From the NCBI RefSeq assembly GCF_002288925.2, contig NW_022098036.1:39236679-39300678 (forward strand): a stretch of 64,000 nt of DNA, written 5' to 3'. A program made the translations under genes and the position numbers. Each line of letters begins with the position of its first letter. The stretch's first letter is position 1. Source of the stretch: Delphinapterus leucas (Eukaryota > Chordata > Mammalia > Artiodactyla > Monodontidae). Positions 54,130 to 64,000 of the stretch are shown here, one piece after another. The notes below the pieces were generated by a model that had not been told where the DNA came from, did not search any database, and saw nothing but the letters and a program-made list of their open reading frames with translations.

Positions 54130-57100
54130 TTCCACATATATGCATTAATATACGATATTTGGTTTTTTTTCTGACTTACTTCACTCTGTATGACAGTCTC
54201 TAGGTCCATCTATGTCTCTACAAATGACCCAATTTCATTCCTTTTTATGGCTGAGTAATATTCGATTGTATATATGTACCCCATCTGCTTTATCCATTCA
54301 TCTGTCGATGGGCATTTAGGTTGCTTCCATGACCTAGCTATTGTGAATAGTGCTGCAGTGAACATTGGGGAGCATGTGTCTTTTTGAATTACGGTTTTCT
54401 CTGGGTATTTTCCAAGGAGTGGGATTGCTGGGTCATATGGTAGTTCTGTTTTTAGTTTTTTAGTTTTTTAAGGAACTTCCATACTGGTCTCCATAGTGGC
54501 TGTATCAATTTACATTCCCACCAACACTGCAAGAGTGTTCCCTTTTCTCCACACCCTCTCCAGCATTTGTTGTTTGTAAATTTTCTGATGATTCCCCTTC
54601 TAACTGGTATGAGGTGATACCTCATTGTAGTTTTGTAGTTTTTATTTATTTCTCTAATAATTAGTGATGTAGAGCATCTTTTCATGTGTTTGTTGGCCAT
54701 CTGTATGTCTTCTTTGGAGAAATGTCTATTTAGATCTTCTGCCCATTTTTTGATTGGGTTGTTTGTGTTTTTAATATTGAGCTGCATGAGCTGTTTATAT
54801 ATTTTGGAGATTAATCCTTTGTCCGTTGATTCATTTGCAAATATTTTCTCCCATTCTGAGGGTTGTCTTTTCGTCTTGTTTATAGTTTCCTTTGCTGTGC
54901 AAAAGCTTTTAAGTTTCATTAGGTCCCATTGTTTATTTTTGTTTTTATTTCCATTACTCTAGGACATGGGTCATAAAGGACCTTGCTGCGATTTATGTCA
55001 AAGAGTGTTCTTCGTATGTTTTCCTCTAGGAGTTTTATAATGTCCAGTCTTACATTTAGGTCTTTATTCCATTTTGGCTTCATTTTTGTGTATCGCGTTA
55101 AGGAGTGTTCTAGTTTCATTCTTTTACATGTAGCTGTCCAGTTTTCCCAGCACAATTTACTGAACAGACTGTCTTTTCTCCATTGTATATCCTTGCCTCC
55201 TTTGTCATAGATAAGGTGACCATAGGTGAGTAGGTTTACCTCTGGGCTTTCACCCTGTTCCATTGATCTATATTTCTGTTTCTGTGCCAGTACCATGTTC
55301 TCTTGATTACTGTAGCTTTGTAGTATAATATGAAGTCAGAGAGTCTCATTCCTCCAGCTCTGTTTCTTTCCCTCAAGATTGCTTTGGCTATTCAGGGTCT
55401 TTTGTGTCTCCATACAAATTTTAAGATTTTTTGTTCTAGCTCCATAAAAAATGCCATTGGTAATCTGATAGGGATTGCATTGAATCTGTAGATTGCTTTG
55501 GGTAGTATACTCATTTTCACAGTGTTGATTCTTCCAATCCAAGAACGTGGTATATCTCTCCATCTGTTGGTATCATCTTTAATTTCTTTCATCAGTGTCT
55601 TATAGTTTTCTTCATACAGGTCTTTTGTCTCCCTAGGTCGGTTTATTCTTAGGTATTTTATTCTTTCTGTTACAGTGGTAAATGGGAGTGTTTCCTTAAT
55701 TCCTCTTTCAGATTTTTCATCATTAGCATATAGGAATGCAAGAGATTTCTGTGCATTAATTTTGTACCCTGCAACTTTACCAAATTCATTGATTAGCTCT
55801 TGTAGTTTTCTGGTGGCATCTTTAGGATTATCTATGTATAGTATCATGTCATCTGCAAACAGTGACGGTTTTACTTCTTCTTTGCCAATTTGGATTACTT
55901 TTATTTCTTTTTCTTCTCTGATTGCTGTGGCTAAGACTTCCAAAACTATGTTGAATGAGAGTGACGAGAGTGGACATCCTTGTCTTGCTCGTGATTTTAG
56001 AGGAAATGCTTTCAGTTTTTCACCATTGAGATTGATGTTTGTTGTGGGTTTCTCATATGTGGTCTTTATTATTTTCCCTCTGTGCCCACTTTCTGGCGAG
56101 TTTTTATCATAAATGGGTGTTGAATTTTTCAAAAGCTTTTTCTGTACCTAATGAGATGATCATATGGTTTTTATACTTCAATTGGTTAATATGGTATGTC
56201 ACATTGATTGATTTATGTATATTGAAGAATCCTTGCATCCCTGGGATAAATCCCACTTGATCATGGTGTGTGATCCTTTTAATGTGTTGTTGGACTCTGT
56301 TTGCTAGTATTCTGTTGGGGATTTTTGCATCTATACTCACCAGTGGTAATGGTCTGTAATTTTCTTTTTTTGTAGTGTCTTTGTCTGGTTTTGGTATTAG
56401 GGTGATGGTGGCTTCATAGAATGAGTTTGGGTGTGTTCCTTCCTCTGCAGTTTTTTGGAAGAGTTTGAGAAGGATGGGTGTTAGCTCTTCTCAAAGTGTT
56501 TGATAGAATTCACCTGTGAAACTGTCTGGTCCTGGACTTGTGTTTTTTGGAAGATTTTTAATCACAGCTTCAATTTCATTTCTTGTGATTCATCTGTTCA
56601 TATTTTCTATTTCTTCCTGGTTCAGTCTTGGAAGGTTATACCTTTCTAAGAATTTGTGCATTTCTTCCAGATTATCCATTTTATTGTCATAGAGTTCCTT
56701 GTAGTAGTCGCTTGTGATCCTTTGTATTTCTGTGGTGTCTGTTGTAACTTCTCCTTTTTCATTTCTAATTTTTTTGATTTGAGTCCTCTTCCTCTTTTTC
56801 TTGGTAAGTCTGGCTAAAGTTTTATCCATTTTGTTTATCTTGTAAAAGAACCAGCTTTTAGTTTTATTGATCTTTGCTATTGTTTCTATTTCATTTATTT
56901 CTGCTTTGATGTTTATGATTTCTTTCCTTCTACTAACTTTGGGTTTTGTTTGTTGTCCTTTCTCTATTTCCTTTAGGTGTAAGGTTAGATTGTTTGAGAT
57001 TTTTATTGTTTCTTGAGGTAGGATTGTGTTGCTATAAACTTCCCTCTTAGAACTGCTTTTGGTGCATCCCATAGCTTTTGGATCATCATGTTTTCATTGT

Positions 57101-57927
57101 CATTTGTCTCTAGGTATTTTTTGATTTCCTCTTTGATATCTTCAGTGATCTCTTGGTTATTTAGTATCATATTGTTTAGCTTCCATGTGTTTCTGTTTTT
57201 TCCTTTTTTTCCCCCTGTAATTTATTTCTAATCTCATTGTGTTGTGGTTGGAAAGGATGCTTGATATGATTTCAATTTTCTTAAATTTGCCAAGGCTTTA
57301 TTTGTGACCCAAGATGTGATCTATCCTGGAGAATGTTCTGTGTGCACTTGAGAAGATAGTGTAATCTGCTGTTTTTCGGTGAAATGTCCTATAATCATCA
57401 GTTAAATCTATCTGGTCTGTTGTGTCATTTAAAGCTTGTGTTTCCTTATTAATTTTCTATTTAGATGATCTGTCCACTCGTGTAAGTGAGGTGTTAAAGT
57501 CCCCCACTATTATTGAGTTACTCTCGATTTCCTCTTTTATGGCTGTTAGCAGTTGCCTTACATATTGTAGTGCTCCTATGTTGGGTGCATATATATTTAT
57601 AATTGTTTTATCTTCTTCTTGGATTGATCCCTTGATCATTATGTAGTGTCCTTCGTTGTCTCTTGTAACATTCTTTATTTTAAAGTCTATTTTATCTGAT
57701 ATGAGTATTGGCACCCCAGCTTTCTTTTGATTTCCATTTGCATGGAATATCTTTTTCCATCCCCTCACTTTCAGTCTGTTTGTGGCCCTAGGTGAAGTGG
57801 GTCTCTTGAAGACAACATATATATGGGTCTTGTTTTTGTATCCATTCAGCAAACCAGTTTCTTTTGGTTGGAGCATTAATCCATTCAGATTTAAGGTAAT
57901 TATCGATATGTGTGTTCCTATTACCAT
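54130..57927 (-). pseudogene. L1-B ORF2 remnant (endonuclease and reverse transcriptase), frameshifted
   Basis: ATG at 57925-57927. The endonuclease starts well (TLNLNG), but a frameshift puts the QETH motif out of frame. The frame is regained at NRLKVRGWKK, and GDFN is present before the frame ends at 57457. The largest open piece of the window (56132-55392, 246 codons) is the reverse transcriptase core with intact FADD (residues 92-95, 55859-55848). Further pieces: 57072-56590, 56340-56107, 55296-54919 and the C-terminal Cys region 54919-54452 ([20 protein letters not shown]). Several frameshifts and stops block a full product. Confidence 0.93.
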
Positions 57928-57985
57928 TTTCTTAATTGTTTTGGGTATGTTTTTGTAGGTCCTTTTCTTCTCCCATGTTTCCCAC

Positions 57986-58770
57986 TTAAAGAAGTTCCTT
58001 TAGCATGTGTTGTAGAGCTGGTTTGGTGGTGCTGAATTCTCTTAGGCTTTGATTGTCTGTAAAGCTTTTGATTTCTCCATCAAATCTATATGAGATCCTT
58101 GCCGGGTAGAGTAATCTTGTTTATAGGTTCTTCCCTTTCATCACTTTAAATATAGTTTTAGAGTTTCTGCTGAGAAATCAGCTGTTAACCTTTTGGGAGT
58201 TCCCTTTTATGTTATTTGTTGTTTTTCCCTTGTTGCTTTTAATAATTTTTCTTTGTCTTTAATTTTTGTCAATTTGATTACTATGTGTCTCAGTGTGTTT
58301 CTCCTTGGGTTTATCCTGCCTGGGACTCTCTGTGCTTCTGGACTTGGGTGGCTGTTTCCTTTCCCATGTTAGGGAAGTTTTTGACTATAATCACTTCAGA
58401 TATTTTCTTGGGTACTATCTCTCTCTCTTCTCCTTCCAGGACCCCTATAATGTGAACGTTGGTGCATTTAATTTGTTCCAGAAGTCTCTTAGGCTGTCTT
58501 CATTTCTTTTCATTCTTTCTTCTTTATTCTGTTCTGAAGCAGTGAATTCCACCAATCTGTCTTCCAGGTCACTTATCCATTCTTCTGCCTCAGTTATTCT
58601 GCTATTGATTCCTTCTAGTTTGTTTTTCATTTCAGTTATTGTATTGTTCATCTCTGTTTGTTCTTTAGTTCTTCCAGGTGTTCATTCTTTAATTCTTCTA
58701 GGTCTTTGTTAAACATTTCTTACATCTTCTTGATCTTTACCTCCGTTCTTTTTCCGAGGTCCTGGATCAT
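57986..58770 (-). pseudogene. L1-B ORF1 remnant, frameshifted
   Basis: Likely ATG at 58768-58770 and stop at 57986-57988 by alignment with L1-2 ORF1. An open coiled-coil piece is at 58651-58445 (INSRITEAEEWISDLEDRL). The basic C-terminal part is present but not in one frame. It has lost the ability to make ORF1p. Confidence 0.85.
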
Positions 58771-59799
58771 CTTCACTATCATTATTCTGAATTCTTATTC
58801 TGGAAGGTTGCTTACCTCTACTTCATTTAATTGTTTTTCTTGGGTTTTATCTTGTTCGTTCACCTGGTACATAGCCTTCTGCCTTTCCATCTTGTCTATC
58901 TTTCTGTGAATGTGGTTTTCATTCCACAGGCTGCAGGATTGTAGTTCTTCTTGCTTTTGCTGTCTGCCCTCTGGTGGATGAGGCTATCTGAGAGGCTTCT
59001 GCAAGCTTTCTGATGGGAGGAACTGGTGGTGGGTAGAGCTGGGTATTGCTCTGGTGAGCAGAGCTCAGTACAACTCTAATCCACTTGTCTGCTGATGGAA
59101 GGGCCTGAGTTCCCTCCCTGTTGGTTGTTTGTCCTGAGGCAACCCAGCACTGGAGGCTACAGGCTCTTTGGTGGGGCTAATGGCGGACTCTGGGAGGACT
59201 CATGCGAACGAGTACTTCCCAGAACTCCTCTTGCCAGTGTCCTTGTCCCTGTGGTGAGCCACAGCCACACCCCTGCTGTGGAGGGTTGGAGACCCTCCAA
59301 CACTAGCAGGTAGGCCTGGTTCAGTCTCCTTTGAGGTCACTGCTCCTTCCCCTGGGTCCCAATGCACACACTACTTTGTGCCCTCCAAGAGTGGAGTCTC
59401 TGTTTCCCCCAATCCTGTTGAAGTCCTGCAATCAAATCCCGCTAGCCTTCAAAGTCTGATTCTCTGGGAATTCCTCCTCCCATTGCCGGACCCCCAGTTT
59501 GGGAAGCCTTACATGGGGCTCAGAACCTTCACTGCAGTGGGTGGACTTTTGTAGTATAATTGTTCTCCAGTTTGTGAGTCACCCACCCAGTGGTAATGGG
59601 ATTTGATTTTATAGTGATTGTGCCCCTCCTACCATCTCATTGCGTCTTCTCCTTTATCTTTCAATGTGGAGTATCATTTTTGGTGAGTTCCATTGTCTTC
59701 CTGTCAATGATTGTTCAGCAGTTAGTTGTGATTCCAGTGCTCTTGCAAGAGGGAGTGAGCGCATGTCCTTCTACTCTGCCATCTTGAACCAATCCTGGG
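58771..59799 (-). promoter_or_regulatory. L1-B 5' UTR / internal promoter, short form
   Basis: About 1.0 kb. Its first bases carry CAAGATGGCAG (59786-59776), a YY1-like AAGATGGC core, in the same place as in L1-2. The body differs from the L1-2 5' UTR. The ORF at 59095-59313 on the other strand has no support as a gene. Confidence 0.75.
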
Positions 59800-59800
59800 C

Positions 59801-59812
59801 CTATTGATTTTT
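59801..59812. repeat. Target site copy 3 of the L1 nest
   Basis: CTATTGATTTTT followed by AAAAATG of the host L1M. It keeps the TTTT/AA endonuclease junction. Confidence 0.9.
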
Positions 59813-59970
59813 AAAAATGAGGTATATTTTTGGCATTGTATCTAAGACATCTTTGCTTAAACCAAGCTTATAAACATTTTCTCTGAGGTTCTCTTCTAGA
59901 GTTTTTATAGTTAGGCTTTATATTTAGGTCTATTTTGAGTTAATTTTTGCAAATAATGCAAAAACATAAG
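59813..59970 (-). repeat. Old L1M-type fragment, right part (host of the nest)
   Basis: TTTGGCATTGTATCTAAGAC, ATCTTTGCTTAAACCAAGCT, TCTCTGAGGTTCTCTTCTAG and ATTTTGAGTTAATTTTTGCA continue 52595-52820 in L1 order. Confidence 0.85.
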
Positions 59971-60415
59971 ATTAAGTCTACATATGCATATTTGAGAAAA
60001 TGTCTATTGTGTTTTACCATATTTTGTGCACTACCACAGTGTAGTGCCAGTTACAATGCTGTTATTTCAAAATATTTTCTCAATGAAATGATTATGCAAC
60101 TATTCTTTGAGTTAATAATTATACCCATTTCAAAGATGAGGGAAATGAGATACAGAGAGATCTTGCAGCCTAAAAGTGGTAGCCACTTTATCTCACTCTA
60201 AAAGTTATATGCTGTCCACTGTTGTAAAAAGATAATTGTTTTCAGCAATAAAGTTCCCATGCTGTGAATGACGTGTTCAGATCATAAATTATTTCTTTCC
60301 ACCTCTTTCTCCCTACTGGAGCCTGGGCTCTGCACCCTAGATCCCTACTGCCCTCAAACCCAGCATGACCCTTGGCCCTAATGCCCAGATGAATGGATAA
60401 ACTGATGCCCTTTTC
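59971..60415. other. Unique sequence with a weak MIR piece
   Basis: CCCATTTCAAAGATGAGGGA and AATGAGATACAGAGAGATCT at about 60124-60163 suggest a reverse MIR core. Nothing else. Confidence 0.5.
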
Positions 60416-60419
60416 AAAA

Positions 60420-60740
60420 GATTCAACTGGTGAGTGGATAAGCAAACTGTAGCATATCAGCCAAATGGAATTTGACTCAGCACACAAGGATGAATTTCAA
60501 ATGCATTATGCTGTTAGAGGCTACACTCCAAAGACTACATTTATATGACATTTTGGAAAAGGGACAGAAAATAAATCAGTGGTTGCTGGGGAATGGGGGT
60601 GGGAAAGAGTTTGTCTCCAAAGGGGCCCAGGGGAATTTGGGAACGGTTGAAAAAAATTGTTCCATATTTCGATTATGGTATTGGTTACACAATTGTATGT
60701 GTTTGTCAAAAGTGTTCACAACAAAGCATAGGTTTTACTT
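60420..60740 (+). repeat. Old L1M-type 3'-end relic
   Basis: GGATGAATTTCAAATGCATT, ACTCCAAAGACTACATTTAT, GACATTTTGGAAAAGGGACA, TGGTTGCTGGGGAATGGGGG and GATTATGGTATTGGTTACAC follow an old L1 3' end. Confidence 0.78.
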
Positions 60741-61925
60741 TAAGTAAAATATTTACTCAGTAAGTGTGACTAAAAAGCATAAAAGCAGGTTTTCAATTAA
60801 TAAAGCTCTTTTATTCTGATAAATCAGAGCAGACCAACTGAGTCAGTCAGCCTGATTCTTCTACAAGAATACAAGGAGTCCCTTAGCAGTAGATTCCCTC
60901 CTCTGGGCACCCTTGAGCAGCAGCCAGAACTATTCCTGTTCACAGCAGGTGCCTGGTCGGCAGGCATTGAGTTGAATTCAGCCATCATTGAACTGTTGCT
61001 TCTTTGGGAGTGGGAATATCCAACAAATGTCACAGCTTTTAAGGTTTTTGTTTGTTTGTTTATGAATCAAGAGTAAGCATCTGTTTTTAAGAAAAGTACA
61101 GTGAGACTTAAAGAAACTTGAAGCAAAGCATATAGGACCTCAGCATGTTGTCTCTATATGCAAAGATATTTGACAACAGTGATGCTATTTGTTGCCAGAA
61201 ACCCCGCTGCCTATAAGAACATTTCATTATAATACTGTACCTAACCTTTGTCTACCAGCCTTTTGTAAGCAGTCTAAAGGGCAGTTTGTATGCTGGTATT
61301 CCTCATTCAAATGAGGTCATTATCCTTTTAAAGGTATAAAGTCTCCTGTATGTAATGGAGCTTTCTAAGAAACAGGCTTGACCTTTCTTTCCCCTGTTTC
61401 GGGTGCCTGCAGAGCCTGCACTCATTAGCTAGAATTTGACTCCATGACATTTTTACTTAATTTTCTTTTTCCTCTATGTTGGACACATGGGGCAACAATT
61501 TATGTTCTTTCTTGACCCGAGATGCTCTCAAATCTCTTTCCAGCTGTGGCATTTTTCATTCAGTCACATCAGGATATAGTGATCCTTCTTTCCCCTCTGC
61601 AATTCCCAACTGTTAATTGTTTCATTTTAGAGAAGGGACTAGACACAGTCCTATGGACTTAGCACCATTTAATTAGCATTAACCAGAACAGTGGAAAGAA
61701 AAGCAATTTCCTCTGGAGTGGAAACATATTCTTTATGAGGCAGTAGAGGAAACGAATAATAATAGTTTTTAAAGGCCTTAATTTTTTTATGTGCTGTGAT
61801 TGATGATGGATTTAAAAGCAGTACTTCCCTCTATTAGTATTGATGATGATGACAATAATAATAATTACAAATAACAAATAATAATTGGGATTCAAACCCA
61901 GATCTTTCTGATTACAAAGCCCATA
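60741..61925. other. Unique sequence, possible conserved non-coding block at 61130-61780
   Basis: No repeat signature over 61130-61780, with balanced composition. A small (AATAAT) stretch lies at 61854-61886. No gene seen. Confidence 0.4.
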
Positions 61926-61929
61926 CTGT

Positions 61930-62190
61930 TAATTATTATGCTAAGAAATCCCTGTGATAACTACTACCAGTATGCCAAGGACTGTGCTAATCACCTTGTG
62001 TCCTCCTCACATCCTACCTAACAAGGTGAGCTTCGCTAAGCCAGTTTGAGAGAGAGGGACACTGAGGTTCAGAGAGGGGAAGTAACACATCCAAGGTCAC
62101 CCATTTGCTGTGACTGGGATCCGAGCCCAGATATGCTCTGACACTTAAGTCCGTGCTTATCACCACTGCCTGCACCACTCTGCCTATAGA
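61930..62190 (-). repeat. MIR SINE relic
   Basis: ACCAGTATGCCAAGGACTGT, GGACACTGAGGTTCAGAGAG, CATCCAAGGTCACCCATTTG and CACTTAAGTCCGTGCTTATC, ACCACTGCCTGCACC are a near full reverse MIR. Confidence 0.9.
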
Positions 62191-62389
62191 GTAATGAGAC
62201 ACTAGCAAAGACATCTCTGGAAGTGTCAAGGACATTGCTAGTTACTTTTTAAAATGTGCAAATTGTGAGCCATGTTATGAGTCTGATGGGCTTTGGGCTT
62301 TGCTTCTGAACTTGAAATACTATATTTACAGATTATTAGGACTTAAAATGTAGAACCTTAGAACTGCAGGCTAGCAATATCAGTTTTAA

Positions 62390-62710
62390 AGACATTGCTT
62401 CATTTATTCAACCATGGACATTAATTGATTGCTTAATGTGTGCATAAACTCAGAGAAGGTATACTCTCTATCCTTCAGCAATCTGCTAATGTCAGGTGTG
62501 AATGCATAAAGGGGTAAAGGGTGTCAGTATAGCATGATACATTTTATGATACGAGTGTGCCCAGGAGCTTATCAGAACATAGAAGAGGGCAGTTAATGTC
62601 AGGTGGGGGTGGACTTATCACTGAAGGCTTCCCAGAACAGGTGATACTGTGCTGAGTTGTGGGATGGGAAGCAGAAGGGAAGGTTTGTGTGAAGGGCAGG
62701 GAGGCATATA
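62390..62710 (-). repeat. L2 LINE relic, reverse
   Basis: CATTTATTCAACCATGGACA, CTCTATCCTTCAGCAATCTG, CACTGAAGGCTTCCCAGAAC, AGGTGATACTGTGCTGAGTT and GAAGGGCAGGGAGGC fit the reverse L2 3' region. Confidence 0.7.
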
Positions 62711-63771
62711 TCAGTAATGACTGGATCAAAAAGTATGTTGAGGGGAGTGTTAATATGAGGGTCTTTGGCAACTTCTTAATATGGAGGTAGACAGATATAA
62801 TAACTCGTCTTACAGCGCTCTTCCTTTAGTTACATAGAGTTCCATTTTGTATCTGTTTCATCCCAGGAGCCTTCCTGGCAGAAGACATTGCTACTACTGT
62901 AACAGTTATTCTGCAGCAGCTACAGAGCTCAGTTGCCTGAGAGGGAAACAAAGGATTGATTGCTCAGGTGTTAACTGTAACTCTCCAGGTTCATGAACAG
63001 ATCCTAAACTTCTTGTGCAGAATTTTTAGCCCTGCCATCATAACTCCTACTGTCCTGCTGCTTGCCTCTGGTTAAAAAGAAAAATAAAAGAAGGCAGATG
63101 AGGATCTGTTTCCTTCTGAGAAGGAATGAATGAATACTTGTGAACCTCCTTAATTTTCATACTAGAACATAGGCCTTGTCACCTGCATGCCTGACATTTA
63201 ACAAGCGTAGGGATCTCTCCTTGAATGTTTGTGATTATATTATAAATGCTTGAAAGTATTGAACATAATTCTGTGACCTAGCACATATAATTATTATAAA
63301 TAAACCTATACTAAATAAAAGAGAATATTACATGACTCTTAAGGCACGTCAGTCAGTAGTGCCTGCTACATGATCATGCTGATAAATCTTTCCCATTTGA
63401 TTTTCCATCACTTTGAAGATTTGTGAATTTCTTTTACTTTCTAAAGTCTTTTTTTCCTCCAGAGATTTGATAAGCACTCACTTCTGTTTCCTTCTAGTTT
63501 TTCCATGGTTTGTTATTTTAACTTTTTACTCATCAGGTATTTTATATATATATATATTTATATATTTGTATAACATAGGAGATAAGCTTCTAAATTGTGT
63601 CCCCCCAAGTAGCTAAATGTTACTAATTGTTAATCATTTGTTAAATTATGTTTCCCTGCTGCATTGATTTATGATATCTATTCTATCATATTTAAAATTC
63701 ATACATAGAGTAGATTTCTATGTTATCAGCTCTATCCTATTGATCTCTTTTGTCTTACACAACCACCACTT
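62711..63771. other. Unique sequence with (TA)n at 63544-63568
   Basis: No gene or transposon recognised apart from the TA run. Confidence 0.45.
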
Positions 63772-64000
63772 ACTTTTTTTTTTATAAATTTATTTGTATT
63801 TATTTTTGGCTGCGTTGGATCTTCGTTGCTGCGCGCGGGCTTTCTCTAGTTGCGGCCAGCGGGGGCTGCTCTTAGTTGCGGTGTGCGGGCTTCTCATTGC
63901 CGTGGCTTCTCTTGTTGCAGAGCACAGGCTCTAGGTGTGCAGGCTTCAGTAGTTGTGGTGTGCGGGCTCAGTAGTTGTGGCTCGCGGGCTCTAGAGCACA
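63772..64000 (-). mobile_element. CHR-type SINE, long form, reverse, cut by the window end
   Basis: ATAAATTTATTTGTATTTAT tail complement, GGCTGCGTTGGATCTTCGTT, GGGGGCTGCTCTTAGTTGCG and TTCAGTAGTTGTGGTGTGCG follow the same body as 40390-40717. The tRNA-like head lies beyond the window. Confidence 0.93.

Larger units (their letters stand above)
53884..59799 (-). mobile_element. L1-B: 5'-complete LINE-1, reverse
   Basis: On the minus strand it runs from CCCAGGATTGGTTCAAGATG (5' end at 59799) through 5' UTR, ORF1 (58770-57986), ORF2 (57927 to about 54130) and a 3' UTR, to an A-rich tail at 53884-53940. Length 5,916 bp. The 5' and 3' UTRs differ from L1-2 while the ORFs are close relatives. Bounded by CTATTGATTTTT copies at 53872 and 59801 (13 bp if the preceding C at 53871 and 59800 is included). 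Confidence 0.96.

Noticed and set aside
55392..56132. 246-codon ORF, the longest in the window, as a host gene
   Set aside because: It holds the L1 reverse transcriptase core with FADD and lies within L1-B between other ORF2 pieces.

Overview
This window is non-coding, repeat-rich mammalian DNA. The best organism guess is a cetacean (whale or dolphin). The main reason is eleven tRNA-derived SINEs whose head reads GGCTTCCCTGGTGGCGCAG or a close variant, ending in A-rich tails. They match my memory of the cetacean/hippo/ruminant CHR families. The short-tailed type ending in GGCCCGCGTACCGC plus poly-A, which is the commonest one here, I associate with cetaceans. A twelfth, shorter SINE has the related GGGAATTCCCTGGTGG head. 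No exon chain, host protein-coding gene, RNA gene, CRISPR array or prokaryotic feature can be supported. Every long ORF belongs to a LINE-1 (L1) copy, a SINE or a microsatellite. The window is either intergenic desert or intron.

Layout. 1-2617 is the 3' part of an L1 (L1-1, plus strand), cut by the window edge and carrying a SINE in its ORF2. 2618-14500 is mostly unique sequence with relics (MIR, L2, hAT, an L1 3' end) and two CA microsatellites. 14545-22560 is dense in old repeats: two L2 pieces, several degenerate L1 fragments, a MER5A-like hAT, and SINEs inserted into them. 22565-36990 is largely unique, with L2 copies, two MLT1-type LTRs of the ERVL-MaLR class, MIRs and a MER5A-like copy. 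36995-43798 has an AT-rich microsatellite inside a hAT relic, a doublet of long CHR SINEs, another MaLR LTR and a 64-bp mariner-type hairpin inside a hAT relic. 43799-51279 is a nearly complete L1 (L1-2, plus) with clear target-site duplications. 52595-59970 is a nest: an old L1 fragment interrupted by a truncated L1 (L1-A, minus) and a 5'-complete L1 (L1-B, minus), with three copies of one 12-bp target site. 59971-64000 is unique sequence with MIR, L2 and L1 relics, and a CHR SINE cut by the window end.

No copy looks able to move by itself. All three L1s with substantial ORF2 have frameshifts or stops, and L1-2 has also lost a catalytic aspartate of the reverse transcriptase (FADD to FADN). 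What the region does show well is a layered insertion history that can be read from target-site duplications. The most informative piece is the reuse of a single L1 endonuclease site at 52809-59812. I did not find an undescribed biological system. Repeat family names come from recognition by eye, not from a library search, and boundaries of old relics are approximate.
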